Below are positions 1-9,545 of a stretch of DNA of 64,000 nucleotides, in pieces. Position 1 is the first letter of the stretch. The number at the start of each line of letters is the position of its first letter. Position numbers and translations under genes: made by a program. A model generated the notes under the pieces. It had not been told where the DNA came from. It made no database searches and saw only the letters and a list, made by a program, of their open reading frames with translations. The stretch covers positions 620,001-684,000 of the forward strand of contig NZ_CP018744.1 in the NCBI RefSeq assembly GCF_001922545.1. Direction: 5' to 3'. This DNA is from Borreliella garinii. GTDB taxonomy: Bacteria; Spirochaetota; Spirochaetia; Borreliales; Borreliaceae.

Positions 1-641
1 TTTTCAATTTGTTTAAAAGTTTGTTAAAAGTTGTTATAATATGCTTGATATATTATTTTATTATAGAAAACAATATAGGCAAAATTTCTAAGCTTTCGGA
101 GTATACACTTAATTCTGGGATTTCTATTGTGTTGGTGCTTGCCTATAAGATATGTTTTTTCTCAGTAATGTTTTTGGCAATTGTTGGGGTGTTTGATTAT
201 TTGTTTCAAAGATCTCAGTACATTGAGAGTTTGAAAATGACAAAAGAAGAGGTAAAGCAGGAAAGAAAGGAAATGGAAGGTGATCCTTTACTTCGATCTA
301 GAATAAAAGAGAGAATGAGGGTTGTTTTAAGTACTAATTTAAGAGTAGCTATTCCCCAGGCAGATGTGGTAATTACAAATCCAGAACATTTTGCAGTTGC
401 TATTAAGTGGGATAGCGAAACAATGTTAGCTCCAAGAGTGCTTGCAAAAGGTCAGGATGAAATAGCTCTCACAATTAAAAAAATTGCAAGAGAAAATAAT
501 ATCCCTTTAATGGAAAATAAGCTGCTTGCAAGAGCGCTTTATGCTAATGTTAAGGTTAACGAAGAGATTCCAAGAGAATATTGGGAGGTTGTTTCAAAAA
601 TTCTTGTGAGAGTATATTCTATTACTAAAAAGTTTAATTAG
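1..641 (+). CDS. flhB: Flagellar export switch protein FlhB, C-terminal part (5' end outside window)
   Basis: This is the C-terminal part of FlhB, a membrane component of the flagellar type III export gate that switches substrate from rod/hook to filament proteins. The frame is open to the left edge, so the true start lies outside the window. The visible part has hydrophobic segments, then a basic cytoplasmic linker and the autocleavage region. The cleavage motif is NPEH (nt 378-389), where most FlhB proteins have NPTH. It is followed by the conserved region with FAVAIKWD and ARALY. FlhA follows after 8 bases, so the two are in one operon. About 370 residues would be normal, so roughly 210 are present here. 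Confidence 0.95.
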   Translation, partial: FNLFKSLLKVVIICLIYYFIIENNIGKISKLSEYTLNSGISIVLVLAYKICFFSVMFLAIVGVFDYLFQRSQYIESLKMTKEEVKQERKEMEGDPLLRSRIKERMRVVLSTNLRVAIPQADVVITNPEHFAVAIKWDSETMLAPRVLAKGQDEIALTIKKIARENNIPLMENKLLARALYANVKVNEEIPREYWEVVSKILVRVYSITKKFN

Positions 642-649
642 AGGTTCTA

Positions 650-2743
650 TTGTTGGATGCTAGAAAAAATTCTATATTAGGATATTTAGGGCTTAATAAT
701 AAGTCTGATTTAATAATTTCGATTGGTTTAATATTTATTGTTGCTGGGTTTATCTTACCCCTTCCTGCAGTTATTTTAGATTTTTTGATTACGATTAATT
801 TAGTAATAAGTCTTTTAATTATTTTAATTGTTCTTTATTCTAAGAGATCTCTAGATTTTTCTGTTTTTCCCACCTTATTGCTTGTGATGACTATTTTTGG
901 ACTTGTTCTTAATATTTCTTCTACTAGATTGATTTTAACGAAGGGTATAAATTTTGATGGGCAAATGATAAGAACATTTGGTACATTTGTTGTAGGTAGT
1001 TCTGGAATTCAAGGACTTGTTATTGGGTTTATTATATTTATAATAATCATTGCCGTTCAATTTATTGTAATTACCAAAGGAGCAACAAGGGTAGCTGAAG
1101 TTGCAGCTCGTTTTGCTCTTGATGCGCTTCCCGGTAAGCAAATGGCCATTGATTCTGCCTACAGCTCTGGAAATTTGACAGAAGAAGAGGCTACAAGGCA
1201 AAAAAACGATTTGCAATCAGAAGTTAATTTTTATGGTGCAATGGATGGAGCTTCTAAATTTGTATCGGGAAACGTTAAGGTTGGATTTTTGATAACCCTT
1301 ATAAATATTCTTGGCGGTTTGCTGGTAGGAACAACTTTACAAGGTCTTAATTTTAGCGAAGCTCTTAATAATTATGTTTCATTAACAGTTGGCGATGGGC
1401 TTGTGTCTCAATTGCCGGCTCTTTTAATTTCAACGGCTACAGGATTGATTGTTACTAGGTCGATTTCAAAAAATAGCTTTGGTGGCGAGATTTTTGAGCA
1501 ATTCACAAATCATTTAGGAATTTATTGGATTGTTTCTGGGTTTTTATGTTTTTTAGCTTTTCTTCCTGGATTTCCAACTCTAATTCTTCTTTTTTTAAGT
1601 TTGCTTATTGCATTTTTAGCTTATTCTCTTTCAGGAATAAAGCGCAAAGAAGAAATTAATGAAAAAATAAAATTGGAAGAAGAGCAAGCGGCAATTTATT
1701 CAGATAAAGATGTTGCGCCTGTTGTTCCTCTTGATCCACTGGCTCTTGAGATTGGATATAATCTTGTTCCAATAGTTGATGATACAAAAACTTCTGAATT
1801 ACTTGATCGTATTGTTAAGATAAGGCGTGAGATTGCTTTTGAATTTGGAATAGTTGTGCCTAAGATTAGAATAGTTGATAATATGCGGCTTCAGCCCAAT
1901 GCTTATTCTTTTAAACTAAGAGGAGTTGAAGTTGGACGAGGTGAGATTAAACTTGGTAAATTTTTAGTGATAAATGTTGGAATTGATTCTGGAATAGATG
2001 GAGATCTTGTTAAAGATCCTTCATTTGGGCTTCCTTCTCTTTGGGTAAATGATGATGGGCGAGAAACTGCTGAAAAATTGGGATATACTGTTGTAGATCC
2101 CCCCTCGATTATTGCTACACACATGACAGAGCTTATTAAAAGACATTCTTACGAAATTTTGACTCGTCAGGATGTTCAAAATACACTTGATCTTTTTAAG
2201 AAAGATTATGGGGCTATTGTTGAGGAGGTTCTTAAGAATTTTTCAGTTGGCGAGATTCAAAGAGTTTTGCAAGGTCTTTTAAAAGAGCAAGTTTCAATTC
2301 GAAATTTGGTTACAATTTTTGAAACAATTGCAGATTTCACAAGTATTACTAAGGATATATTTTTCTTAATTGAAAAATGTAGACAATCAGTTGGAAGGCA
2401 AATAACTAGTGGGTATTTAGACTTAAATTCTGAGCTTAATGTAATAACTTTAAACCCTAGTTTTGAGCAAATAATAATAGATTCTCGTATAGAATCCAAT
2501 CATGATCTTATAAGTTCAATTGATCCTAATTTGAAAACTAAATTTATTTATAAACTTTTTGAAATTGTAAACGAGGTTCAAGCAGAAGGGTTTTATCCAG
2601 TTATTCTCTCAAGCGAATCGTCAAGACCTATAATAAAAGCGATAACAAGTAGAGAGATTCCAGAACTTGTTGTTATGTCTGTTTTAGAGGTTCCCCAAAA
2701 TATTAAAGTTAATGTTCTTAAAACAGTAGAGGTTGAAGAATAG
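650..2743 (+). CDS. flhA: Flagellar export gate protein FlhA
   Basis: FlhA forms the large export gate of the flagellar type III secretion system in the inner membrane. The 697-residue length is normal for the family. The N-terminal half has several membrane helices (about 20-135 and 205-325). The FHIPEP signature with RVAEVAARFALDALPGKQ lies at about residues 147-164, and the C-terminal half is the cytoplasmic chaperone/substrate-docking domain. The start is TTG. A GAGG at 641-644 sits 5 bases before TTG 650 and 8 bases before a second TTG at 653, so either may be used. It lies between flhB and flhF in one transcription unit. Confidence 0.97.
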   Translation: MLDARKNSILGYLGLNNKSDLIISIGLIFIVAGFILPLPAVILDFLITINLVISLLIILIVLYSKRSLDFSVFPTLLLVMTIFGLVLNISSTRLILTKGINFDGQMIRTFGTFVVGSSGIQGLVIGFIIFIIIIAVQFIVITKGATRVAEVAARFALDALPGKQMAIDSAYSSGNLTEEEATRQKNDLQSEVNFYGAMDGASKFVSGNVKVGFLITLINILGGLLVGTTLQGLNFSEALNNYVSLTVGDGLVSQLPALLISTATGLIVTRSISKNSFGGEIFEQFTNHLGIYWIVSGFLCFLAFLPGFPTLILLFLSLLIAFLAYSLSGIKRKEEINEKIKLEEEQAAIYSDKDVAPVVPLDPLALEIGYNLVPIVDDTKTSELLDRIVKIRREIAFEFGIVVPKIRIVDNMRLQPNAYSFKLRGVEVGRGEIKLGKFLVINVGIDSGIDGDLVKDPSFGLPSLWVNDDGRETAEKLGYTVVDPPSIIATHMTELIKRHSYEILTRQDVQNTLDLFKKDYGAIVEEVLKNFSVGEIQRVLQGLLKEQVSIRNLVTIFETIADFTSITKDIFFLIEKCRQSVGRQITSGYLDLNSELNVITLNPSFEQIIIDSRIESNHDLISSIDPNLKTKFIYKLFEIVNEVQAEGFYPVILSSESSRPIIKAITSREIPELVVMSVLEVPQNIKVNVLKTVEVEE

Positions 2744-2747
2744 TATT

Positions 2748-3914
2748 ATGGTTCAATATTTTACAGAAAAAGGTCCAACTTATAATGAAGTTATAGAAAT
2801 AATTAAGAAAAAATATGGCAAGAATGCTAGGGTTATGACCTATAAAACCGTTCCTCATGGAGGGATTTTAGGTTTGTTTAGCAAAGATTGGGTTGAAGTT
2901 TCAGGTTATGTTAGATATGACATTGGTAATCAACAGATTAATGTTGAAGATGAAAAACGAAAAATCCTTCAAAGCATTAAAAGAGAGGAAAATTCTTCAA
3001 TTGAAGATGTGCTAAAAGAAGTTAAATCTCTTAAAACAGAACTTGCTCACAAAAAAGAAAATATTAATCATCCAACAATTACAAAAATCGAAGACATTCT
3101 AAGAGAAAATGATTTTTCTGAAAACTATATTAAAGACATTAATGAGTTTATTAAGAGAGAATTTAGTTTGTCAGATCTTGATGATTATGAGAGAGTTAGA
3201 GAGGACGTTGTTTTATATATTGCAAAGACAATTAAATGTTCAGGTTCTATTATAGATGATCTTAAGAAAAGAGTTTTTATTTTAGTTGGCCCAACAGGTG
3301 TTGGAAAGACTACTACAATTGCAAAACTTGCAGCAATTTATGGTATTAATGGAGAATCTAAAAGTTTGAATATTAAGATTATTACTATTGATAATTATCG
3401 TATTGGGGCTAAAAAACAAATTCAAACTTATGGTGATATTATGGGTATTCCTGTTAGAGCAATTGAGTCTTTTAAAGATTTAAAAGATGAAATTACTGAT
3501 TCAAAGGATTTCGATCTTATACTTGTTGATACAATTGGTAAAAGTCCTAAAGATTTTATGAAGCTTGCTGAGATGAAGGAGCTTCTTAATGCTTGTGGAA
3601 GAGATGCTGAATTTCACTTGGCCGTAAGCTCTACTACAAAAACATCAGATGTTAAAGAAATATTTCATCAATTTTCTCCTTTTAATTACAAAACTGTGAT
3701 TTTTACCAAAGTGGATGAAACCACTTGCGTTGGAAATTTAATAAGTTTGATTTACGAAATGAAAAAAGTAGTTTCTTATGTTACGGATGGGCAAATTGTT
3801 CCTCATAATATCAGTGTTGCAGAACCACTTACTTTTATTAGAAGAATAAATGGCTACAGAATAAGCGATGATGCAGAGTTTATTAAGAAGATAAAAAGTA
3901 AATCTTATTATTAA
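2748..3914 (+). CDS. flhF: Flagellar SRP-like GTPase FlhF
   Basis: FlhF is an SRP-family GTPase that sets flagellar position and number. In Borrelia flagella insert near both poles. The first 55 residues match the FlhF N-terminal domain (GGILGLF followed by VEVSGY). A charged linker follows, then the NG GTPase domain with Walker A GPTGVGKT at residues 181-188, DNYRIGA and a DTIGKS G3-like motif. I chose ATG 2748 (388 residues, which I recall as the B31 length). An upstream TTG at 2733 is in frame but lies inside the end of flhA. The gene starts 4 bases after the flhA stop and is followed by its partner flhG. Confidence 0.95.
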   Translation: MVQYFTEKGPTYNEVIEIIKKKYGKNARVMTYKTVPHGGILGLFSKDWVEVSGYVRYDIGNQQINVEDEKRKILQSIKREENSSIEDVLKEVKSLKTELAHKKENINHPTITKIEDILRENDFSENYIKDINEFIKREFSLSDLDDYERVREDVVLYIAKTIKCSGSIIDDLKKRVFILVGPTGVGKTTTIAKLAAIYGINGESKSLNIKIITIDNYRIGAKKQIQTYGDIMGIPVRAIESFKDLKDEITDSKDFDLILVDTIGKSPKDFMKLAEMKELLNACGRDAEFHLAVSSTTKTSDVKEIFHQFSPFNYKTVIFTKVDETTCVGNLISLIYEMKKVVSYVTDGQIVPHNISVAEPLTFIRRINGYRISDDAEFIKKIKSKSYY

Positions 3915-3925
3915 GGAAAGTTATA

Positions 3926-4813
3926 ATGGAAGATCAAGCTCAAAGTTTAAGAGATATGATGAAATTAAACGGTAAATTTAATTTTTCAGTTGATGAGAAA
4001 GTTCAAAACAGTAAAACAAGATTCATTGCTGTTAGTAGCGGCAAAGGTGGTGTTGGCAAAAGCAATATTGCAATTGGACTTGCTCTTAAATATTCTGAGC
4101 TTGGCAAAAAGGTATTAATACTTGACGCTGACATTGGAATGGCTAATGTTAATATTTTGCTTGGAGTTATTCCTAAGTATAGTATATATCATATGATTAC
4201 TCAAAATCGTGATATTAGAGAAGTAATAACAAAGACAGAATATAACATTGATCTTTTAGCTGGCGCTTCTGGTACAATGGAGCTTTTAGATCTCTCTGAT
4301 GTTGATGTTAATAAATTTATAAAAGAATTATTAAAAATATATGAATATGATATAGTTGTAATAGATACCAGTGCTGGGATTTCAAGGCAAGTTATTTCTT
4401 TTTTGCTTTCTAGTGACGATGTTGTTATTGTTACTACTCCAGAGCCTACTTCGATTACCGATGCTTATGGAATAATAAAGGTTTTGTCTTATAAGATGGA
4501 GAATTTAAAAAATTTAAGACTTATTGTTAATAGAGTAGCTAATGTTAGTGAGGCTAAGGGGGTTGCCAAAAAGGTTATAGATATTTCAGGGCAATTTTTA
4601 AATTTAAATATTGATTATTTGGGGTATATTTATGAGGATCAAAATGTTAGAAGTTCTGTTTTTAAGCAAAAGCCTTTTGTTTTGGTAAATCCAAATAGCA
4701 AGGCTAGCTATTGTCTTGATTCTATTGTTGCCACTCTTGAAGAGGTTTCTCTAGATAGCAGAAAAAGAAGGGGTGTTATAGGCTTTATATTAAGATTTTT
4801 TGGTGTAGAATAG
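3926..4813 (+). CDS. flhG: Flagellar number regulator FlhG (YlxH, MinD-like ATPase)
   Basis: This MinD/ParA-type ATPase stimulates the FlhF GTPase and limits flagellar number. The N-terminus carries the FlhF-activating DQAQSLR helix (residues 3-9). The deviant Walker [11 protein letters not shown] is at 37-46, followed by the [12 protein letters not shown] switch region and a VVIDTSAG motif. The C-terminus has a basic/aromatic stretch consistent with a membrane-targeting helix. The start is ATG with AAGGAAAG a few bases upstream. The gene is 11 bases after flhF, the usual flhF-flhG pairing. B31 counterpart recalled as BB0269. Confidence 0.95.
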   Translation: MEDQAQSLRDMMKLNGKFNFSVDEKVQNSKTRFIAVSSGKGGVGKSNIAIGLALKYSELGKKVLILDADIGMANVNILLGVIPKYSIYHMITQNRDIREVITKTEYNIDLLAGASGTMELLDLSDVDVNKFIKELLKIYEYDIVVIDTSAGISRQVISFLLSSDDVVIVTTPEPTSITDAYGIIKVLSYKMENLKNLRLIVNRVANVSEAKGVAKKVIDISGQFLNLNIDYLGYIYEDQNVRSSVFKQKPFVLVNPNSKASYCLDSIVATLEEVSLDSRKRRGVIGFILRFFGVE

Positions 4814-4819
4814 GGCATT

Positions 4820-5299
4820 ATGTTTATAAGTAGGGAATTAAAGTATATTTTATTAGCTAGTGTGTCAGCATTGTTTATCTCAGCAGTTTTAGGTTTGTTT
4901 TGTGGCTTGCCATTTTTTACAATCTTAGTGAGATCTTTTTTGCAGTTTGCATTTTTTTTTGCTATTGGGCTTTTAATTGAGTTAATCTATAAGAAATATT
5001 TATCTAATCTTTTTTCGGCAGAATTGTCTAGTGATATGGAAAATAAGCTTCAAGATGATAAGAAGGTTCATAAGGATTTAAACGATAATCTTGACTCTCA
5101 AAATAAAAATTCTCTTTATGAGAACTTCCAAAATAACATTAGTAGTGTTGATTTTATAGAAGAGGTCAAAAAGTATAAATTTGATACTGAAGACATGAGT
5201 GAGGGAAGTGGCAAAATTAAAAAAATGTCATTTATTAAAGATAATGATCCAAAAGTTGTTGCAGATGCTATTAAAACTTTAATGAGTAAGAAGGAATAA
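4820..5299 (+). CDS. Small membrane protein of the flagellar operon, function unknown
   Basis: I do not recognise the family. The 159-residue protein has two predicted membrane helices (about residues 9-29 and 32-57). A hydrophilic, charged cytoplasmic tail follows, rich in Asp, Lys and Ser and probably partly disordered. It starts with ATG 6 bases after flhG and ends 2 bases before the next gene, so it must be co-transcribed with the flagellar export genes. Position suggests a motility or envelope role, but nothing in the sequence shows a mechanism. Recalled B31 tag BB0268. Confidence 0.85.
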   Translation: MFISRELKYILLASVSALFISAVLGLFCGLPFFTILVRSFLQFAFFFAIGLLIELIYKKYLSNLFSAELSSDMENKLQDDKKVHKDLNDNLDSQNKNSLYENFQNNISSVDFIEEVKKYKFDTEDMSEGSGKIKKMSFIKDNDPKVVADAIKTLMSKKE

Positions 5300-5301
5300 G
5301 T

Positions 5302-7206
5302 ATGGATGATGCGGCTATAAATTTTTCTGAACTTTGTGATAAAATGCGAGCTTACTTGGAAAGAGAAAATCATGTTGATTTGATGGAAATAGAAGCAGAT
5401 ACTCTTGAAGAAGCCTTAAATGACGCTTCTTTAGAACTTTCAGTGCCTTATAAAGAATTAGACTATGAGATTTTGTTAAAAGGTAGCAATGGCATATTGG
5501 GATATGGGAGAAAAAAATGGAAAATAGTTGCCTATAGAAATTCTTCTAGCAAGCCAAAAGTGTCTCTTGATTCAAAAAATGATTCAGGAGAAGAAAAAAC
5601 GATTTCATCAGACGGTGAATTTTTTATTAAAAAATCTTCTAAGGGTGTATTTCTAAAGGTTATCTCCTCAAAGGGACAAGGAGTTCCTATTAATTATCAA
5701 GATGTTCTTTCTAAATTAGAATTACATAGCAATATTGAAAATTTTAATAAAGATATTGTAAAGGGTATAGTTGAGAATGCTAGTGGATACTATGAAAAAA
5801 TTGCTGATTTTGAATCTGATCCTTCTGAAAATGTTACAATGATGGTTCACATATCAGAAAATTCAATGTCAGTCACTATTGAATTTACCACGCCCGGAAT
5901 TAATGGAGCTGAAATTTTTGCACAAGATATTTTCAATATCCTTAGAAAATATGGAGTGATAGATATTGCAATACTTAAGGATAAAGTAGCAAAATTTGTG
6001 GATTATCCGGTTTATGGTGAGCCTATTGAGCTTGCAAGAGGGCTGGAGCCAGTAAAAGGTAAAGATTCTTATATCGATTTTATTGTTGATGAAAACAATA
6101 GGCTTGGTGAGTATGAGGTTTCAAGTATAGGCTTTAGGAATGTTGTTGAAGGCGAGGAATTGGCCAGAATTATTCCTTTTGGTAAAGGCGTAGATGGCTA
6201 TACCGTTTTTGGAAAAGTATTAAAATCAGAGAGTGGTCAGGATATTAATTTTATTTTAGGTGAAAATACTTTTAGAGATGGTTATAAAATTCGTGCAAAA
6301 TGTAATGGGTATATGTCTGTTTCGGATGGTATAATATCTGTTCACAATATTTATTTGGTCAAGGGTGATGTTGGGCCTGCTACTGGAGATATAGTAAATA
6401 ATGGAATGGTTCTTGTTCAAGGCAATGTTTTAGATGGATACAATATTATGGCCAAAAGTGGAATAGAAGTGAAAGGATTAGTGGGTCGGTGCAATTTAAA
6501 AACGGATGGGTCTATTATTTTTCATAGTGGCGTGAATGGCAAGGGTGATTCTAAGATTTATGCAAGGGGTAATATTAGGGCCAAGTTTTTAGAAAATGTT
6601 ACTTTAAGTTGCGGTGGGGAAGTTGAGGTTTTAAGAGGCATTGTAAATTCTTCAGTTTCTTCTAAAAAGAGAGTTCTTTGCATCGGTAAAAAATCAAAAA
6701 TAGTTGGTTCGAGTGTTTATGCTAAAGAAGAGGTTAGAGCTTATTCTATAGGCTCTGATAGAAGTTGTGAAACTTGCATTGATGTTGGTTATGATCCTGA
6801 AATTAAAGATTTACTAACTAGATTTACTAGCCATCTTGAAAAGATTGAAAAGCGATTAGAAGTTTTAACTAAAGATATTGTTGCTTTAAAAAAGAATATT
6901 GTGCTCATTGCAGATAAATCAGAAAAATCCTTAAAGATTGACAGTTACAATGAATTTGTTAATGAGAGTAAAATTCTTAGAATGGAAATAAAAATGATAG
7001 AGGCTAAGCGAATTGATTTGCAAAATGAGCTTGAAAATACTAAGATAGAGGGTAAAGTTTCTGTTGAAAATGTAGCTTACTCAGGCGTTAAACTTTATAT
7101 TAAGAATGCTTTTTATGAGCTTTCAAAAGATTACAGCAATGTTACTTTTGTAGAGGATGATAATTATATTAAGGTTATGACCTATATTCCTTTTAAGTCT
7201 AGGTGA
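5302..7206 (+). CDS. FapA-like (DUF342) protein with Jag_N-type N-terminal domain
   Basis: A 634-residue protein. Residues 1-78 resemble the Jag_N domain: a TLEEAL segment followed by GILGYGRKKWKIVAY. The middle (about 150-480) is a FapA/DUF342 region with repeated Gly/Val beta segments such as ARIIPFGKGVDGYTVFGK and GDVGPATGDIVNNG, expected to form a beta-helix. Residues about 505-590 are Lys/Glu/Ile-rich and predicted coiled coil. FapA proteins are known near flagellar and surface-polymer genes in Firmicutes and spirochaetes, but the molecular role is unclear. ATG follows AAGGAA closely and is 2 bases after the previous stop. Recalled tag BB0267. Confidence 0.85.
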   Translation: MDDAAINFSELCDKMRAYLERENHVDLMEIEADTLEEALNDASLELSVPYKELDYEILLKGSNGILGYGRKKWKIVAYRNSSSKPKVSLDSKNDSGEEKTISSDGEFFIKKSSKGVFLKVISSKGQGVPINYQDVLSKLELHSNIENFNKDIVKGIVENASGYYEKIADFESDPSENVTMMVHISENSMSVTIEFTTPGINGAEIFAQDIFNILRKYGVIDIAILKDKVAKFVDYPVYGEPIELARGLEPVKGKDSYIDFIVDENNRLGEYEVSSIGFRNVVEGEELARIIPFGKGVDGYTVFGKVLKSESGQDINFILGENTFRDGYKIRAKCNGYMSVSDGIISVHNIYLVKGDVGPATGDIVNNGMVLVQGNVLDGYNIMAKSGIEVKGLVGRCNLKTDGSIIFHSGVNGKGDSKIYARGNIRAKFLENVTLSCGGEVEVLRGIVNSSVSSKKRVLCIGKKSKIVGSSVYAKEEVRAYSIGSDRSCETCIDVGYDPEIKDLLTRFTSHLEKIEKRLEVLTKDIVALKKNIVLIADKSEKSLKIDSYNEFVNESKILRMEIKMIEAKRIDLQNELENTKIEGKVSVENVAYSGVKLYIKNAFYELSKDYSNVTFVEDDNYIKVMTYIPFKSR

Positions 7207-7232
7207 ATGATCTTTAATATGAGGATTTAGAT

Positions 7233-7535
7233 ATGGATACATTTGAAGTTTTTAAAATGTCTTTTGTTAGTTCTTTTAAGGCTAGGCAAATTTTAAGTGA
7301 AGATGAAAAGCGCAAAAGATTAAAAATTAATCAAAATACTAGATTGAAATTTTTAAGAGATTCTCATACTGATTCTGAGGTTAGCAATGTATGTGCAGTT
7401 AGTAAAGTTGAGGACAATTTCTTGCTTTCATTGCCAGTTAAAAAAAATAAGAATGAAGAGCGGATAATGCTTAGTTTATATTCTGGTAAATTTGAAGATC
7501 CTAAAATTGGCAAAAATGTTAATATTAAGAGATAA
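7233..7535 (+). CDS. Small conserved hypothetical protein in flagellar operon
   Basis: A 100-residue, basic, soluble protein with no membrane segment, signal peptide or motif I can name. It is rich in Lys, Ser and Asn. The reading frame has a GAGG ribosome site 9 bases before ATG and lies in a tight run of co-oriented genes, so I accept it as real. It sits between the FapA-like and SwrB-like genes, which suggests a motility link by context only. Recalled tag BB0266. Confidence 0.7.
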   Translation: MDTFEVFKMSFVSSFKARQILSEDEKRKRLKINQNTRLKFLRDSHTDSEVSNVCAVSKVEDNFLLSLPVKKNKNEERIMLSLYSGKFEDPKIGKNVNIKR

Positions 7536-7554
7536 AATTTTTTAGGGCTTTTAT

Positions 7555-8076
7555 ATGTTTATTGTTTTTTATCTTATTTTAATTATATTTATTTTTATAT
7601 ATTTTCATGTGTATATTAATTTGAAAATAAAATCTAATAGCATACTTAAAAAGTTTAAAAGTGAGGTAGATAAAACAATTATTGAAATTAATCAAGCTAC
7701 GGATAGAAATATAAATATTATTGAAATAAAAATTGAAAGTTTAAATAGAATCATTAAAGAGGTTGATGAGAGGATTGAAATTCTTGATCAGAGATTGTTA
7801 GGTTTTAACAACAGTTCTATTCCTGGGAATAGTTCTTCTAATTTTGGATCTAAGAGTGATGGAATTTATAAAAGCAATTTGGATTATTCTATCCCTACTA
7901 TTGAAAAAAATATAATAAAAGAAAGTTATAATGTTCGAAATCAGATTATTTTACTCCATGAACAAGGTATGTCTTTTGAAGCTATTGCTAAAAAGTTTAA
8001 GTTAGATCTAGGTGAGGTTGAGTTGATTGTTTCAATACATAGGGGAGGTATTCATGAAAAAATGGATAGGTATTGA
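7555..8076 (+). CDS. SwrB-like membrane-anchored protein with C-terminal HTH-like segment
   Basis: A 173-residue protein. Residues 1-20 form one membrane helix, 25-85 a predicted coiled coil, 85-118 a Ser/Asn-rich linker, and 125-162 a conserved C-terminal segment with EQGMSFEAIAKKF followed by GEVELIVSI. This layout (single N-terminal helix, coiled coil, helix-turn-helix-like tail) resembles SwrB/DUF6115 proteins of Firmicutes flagellar operons, which promote assembly of the flagellar export gate. The assignment is by eye and needs a profile search. The stop overlaps the next gene by 23 bases, implying translational coupling. Recalled tag BB0265. Confidence 0.75.
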   Translation: MFIVFYLILIIFIFIYFHVYINLKIKSNSILKKFKSEVDKTIIEINQATDRNINIIEIKIESLNRIIKEVDERIEILDQRLLGFNNSSIPGNSSSNFGSKSDGIYKSNLDYSIPTIEKNIIKESYNVRNQIILLHEQGMSFEAIAKKFKLDLGEVELIVSIHRGGIHEKMDRY

Positions 8077-9523
8077 TCTTGGAACCACAAATACTGTAGC
8101 ATCGTATTTTGATGTTAGTTCTAAGATAATATTAAATGAAAGGGGTGAGCGAATTACCCCTTCTATTGTTTCTTTCTCAGATAAGGACGTTTTTGTTGGA
8201 AGTGCCGCTAAAAATCAAATATTAGTTAATCCTAAAAAAACATTCTATAATTTTAAAACCAATATAGGCTCTAATACTTTTTATAAAGTAGATGATGAAT
8301 TTTATAGAGCAGAATATATTTCAGCACATTTGCTTTCTAGTGTCAAAAAGAACGCTGAAAAATTTTTAGATGAAGAGATTGAAAATGTTGTAATAACAGT
8401 TCCTGCATATTTTTCCGAGATTCAAAGGAGAGGTGTTGTTGAAGCTGCAAATTTTGCTGGTTTGAATTGCAAGGCCATACTTAATGAACCAACCGCAGCT
8501 GCTATTGCTTATGCCTTTGAAAGACAGATTGATGGAATTTTTCTTATTTATGATCTTGGCGGTGGAACTTTTGATGTAACTCTTATGGAAAAACAAAACG
8601 ACACTTATACTGTTCTTTCAGTTAAAGGGCAAAGTCGACTTGGAGGTAATGATTTTAATAAAATCATTGAAAAGCATGTTTTAGATAGTTTTAAAAATGA
8701 ATATCCTGATTTTAATTTAGAAGATGTTTTTCTTCTTGAACAACTAAGAGAGCGAATTGAAGAGGGTAAAAAAAATTTATCTGTTATGGAAGAGGTCGAC
8801 ATTACTTTGCTTTTCCTTGATGGCAAGCATTTAAATTATAAACTCAAAAGGAATGAATTTAATGCGATGATAAGTGAATATATTGACAAAACTATTCACT
8901 TATCAATGGAATGTATTGCTGATGCTGGTGTTGATATTAGTAGTATTTCTAAAATAATACTTTCTGGTGGTTCAACAAGGATTCCTTTGATTCAAAAGGT
9001 TTTAAAGGAATCCTTTCCTTCTGTTTCGATTTTAGATGCTTTAAATCAAGATGAAGTTGTAGCTATTGGCGCAGGTATTCATGCCTTTAGTCTTTCTAGA
9101 AATGACTCTGTTATTAAGTTTAAAGATGTTACCCCTTATTCTCTTGGACTTGAGATAAGGGATAATGAATTTTTTATTTTAATAGAGAGAAATACTGCTT
9201 TACCAATTTCTAGAAGCAAGTTATTTACAACTACTAATGACTATCAAGATGAAATTGAGATCCATGTACTTCAAGGTGAATATAAAAAAGCTTCTTTGAA
9301 TTATTCTATAGGTAGATTTTCCTTTGGCAATATTCAAAAAGCTTTAAAAGGAATTCCTAAAATAGAGGTACTTTTTACTTTAAATGAAAGTGGTATTTTA
9401 AGTGTTAATGCTAAAGATTTAGAGACAAATTCTTCTAATTTTATTAGAATAAAAATTACAAGTTCATCTGACAATGTAGCAAAAGAAAGTCTTTCAAACA
9501 CTTTTACAAGTATTATTGAATAA
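8054..9523 (+). CDS. Short Hsp70 (DnaK-like) protein lacking the lid domain
   Basis: An Hsp70-family ATPase of 489 residues against about 635 for DnaK. The nucleotide-binding domain is complete: IGIDLGTTNTVAS near the start, IYDLGGGTFDVTLM and LSGGSTRIPLIQK. The beta substrate-binding domain follows (VTPYSLGLEIR, then NARIRI-like strands), but the protein ends where the helical lid would begin. The long frame reaches upstream to 8027, but ATG 8054 has an excellent GGGGAGG 5 bases before it, so I chose 8054. It overlaps the SwrB-like gene by 23 bases. It is not the main DnaK; a dedicated client in flagellar assembly is an inference from position. Recalled tag BB0264. Confidence 0.93.
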   Translation: MKKWIGIDLGTTNTVASYFDVSSKIILNERGERITPSIVSFSDKDVFVGSAAKNQILVNPKKTFYNFKTNIGSNTFYKVDDEFYRAEYISAHLLSSVKKNAEKFLDEEIENVVITVPAYFSEIQRRGVVEAANFAGLNCKAILNEPTAAAIAYAFERQIDGIFLIYDLGGGTFDVTLMEKQNDTYTVLSVKGQSRLGGNDFNKIIEKHVLDSFKNEYPDFNLEDVFLLEQLRERIEEGKKNLSVMEEVDITLLFLDGKHLNYKLKRNEFNAMISEYIDKTIHLSMECIADAGVDISSISKIILSGGSTRIPLIQKVLKESFPSVSILDALNQDEVVAIGAGIHAFSLSRNDSVIKFKDVTPYSLGLEIRDNEFFILIERNTALPISRSKLFTTTNDYQDEIEIHVLQGEYKKASLNYSIGRFSFGNIQKALKGIPKIEVLFTLNESGILSVNAKDLETNSSNFIRIKITSSSDNVAKESLSNTFTSIIE

Positions 9524-9545
9524 AAACTTAAGTAACAATACTTTT

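Noticed and set aside
935..1216. Antisense frame within flhA
   Set aside because: Shadow of the conserved FlhA membrane region; no start signal or independent coding evidence.
2733..2747. TTG extension of flhF
   Set aside because: It lies inside flhA and is replaced by ATG 2748, which gives the family-typical start MVQYF.
9524..9545. Possible terminator between the Hsp70-like gene and lepB
   Set aside because: Only a short A/T stem (acttttttaaaagt) with a two-base loop is present; not a credible hairpin.
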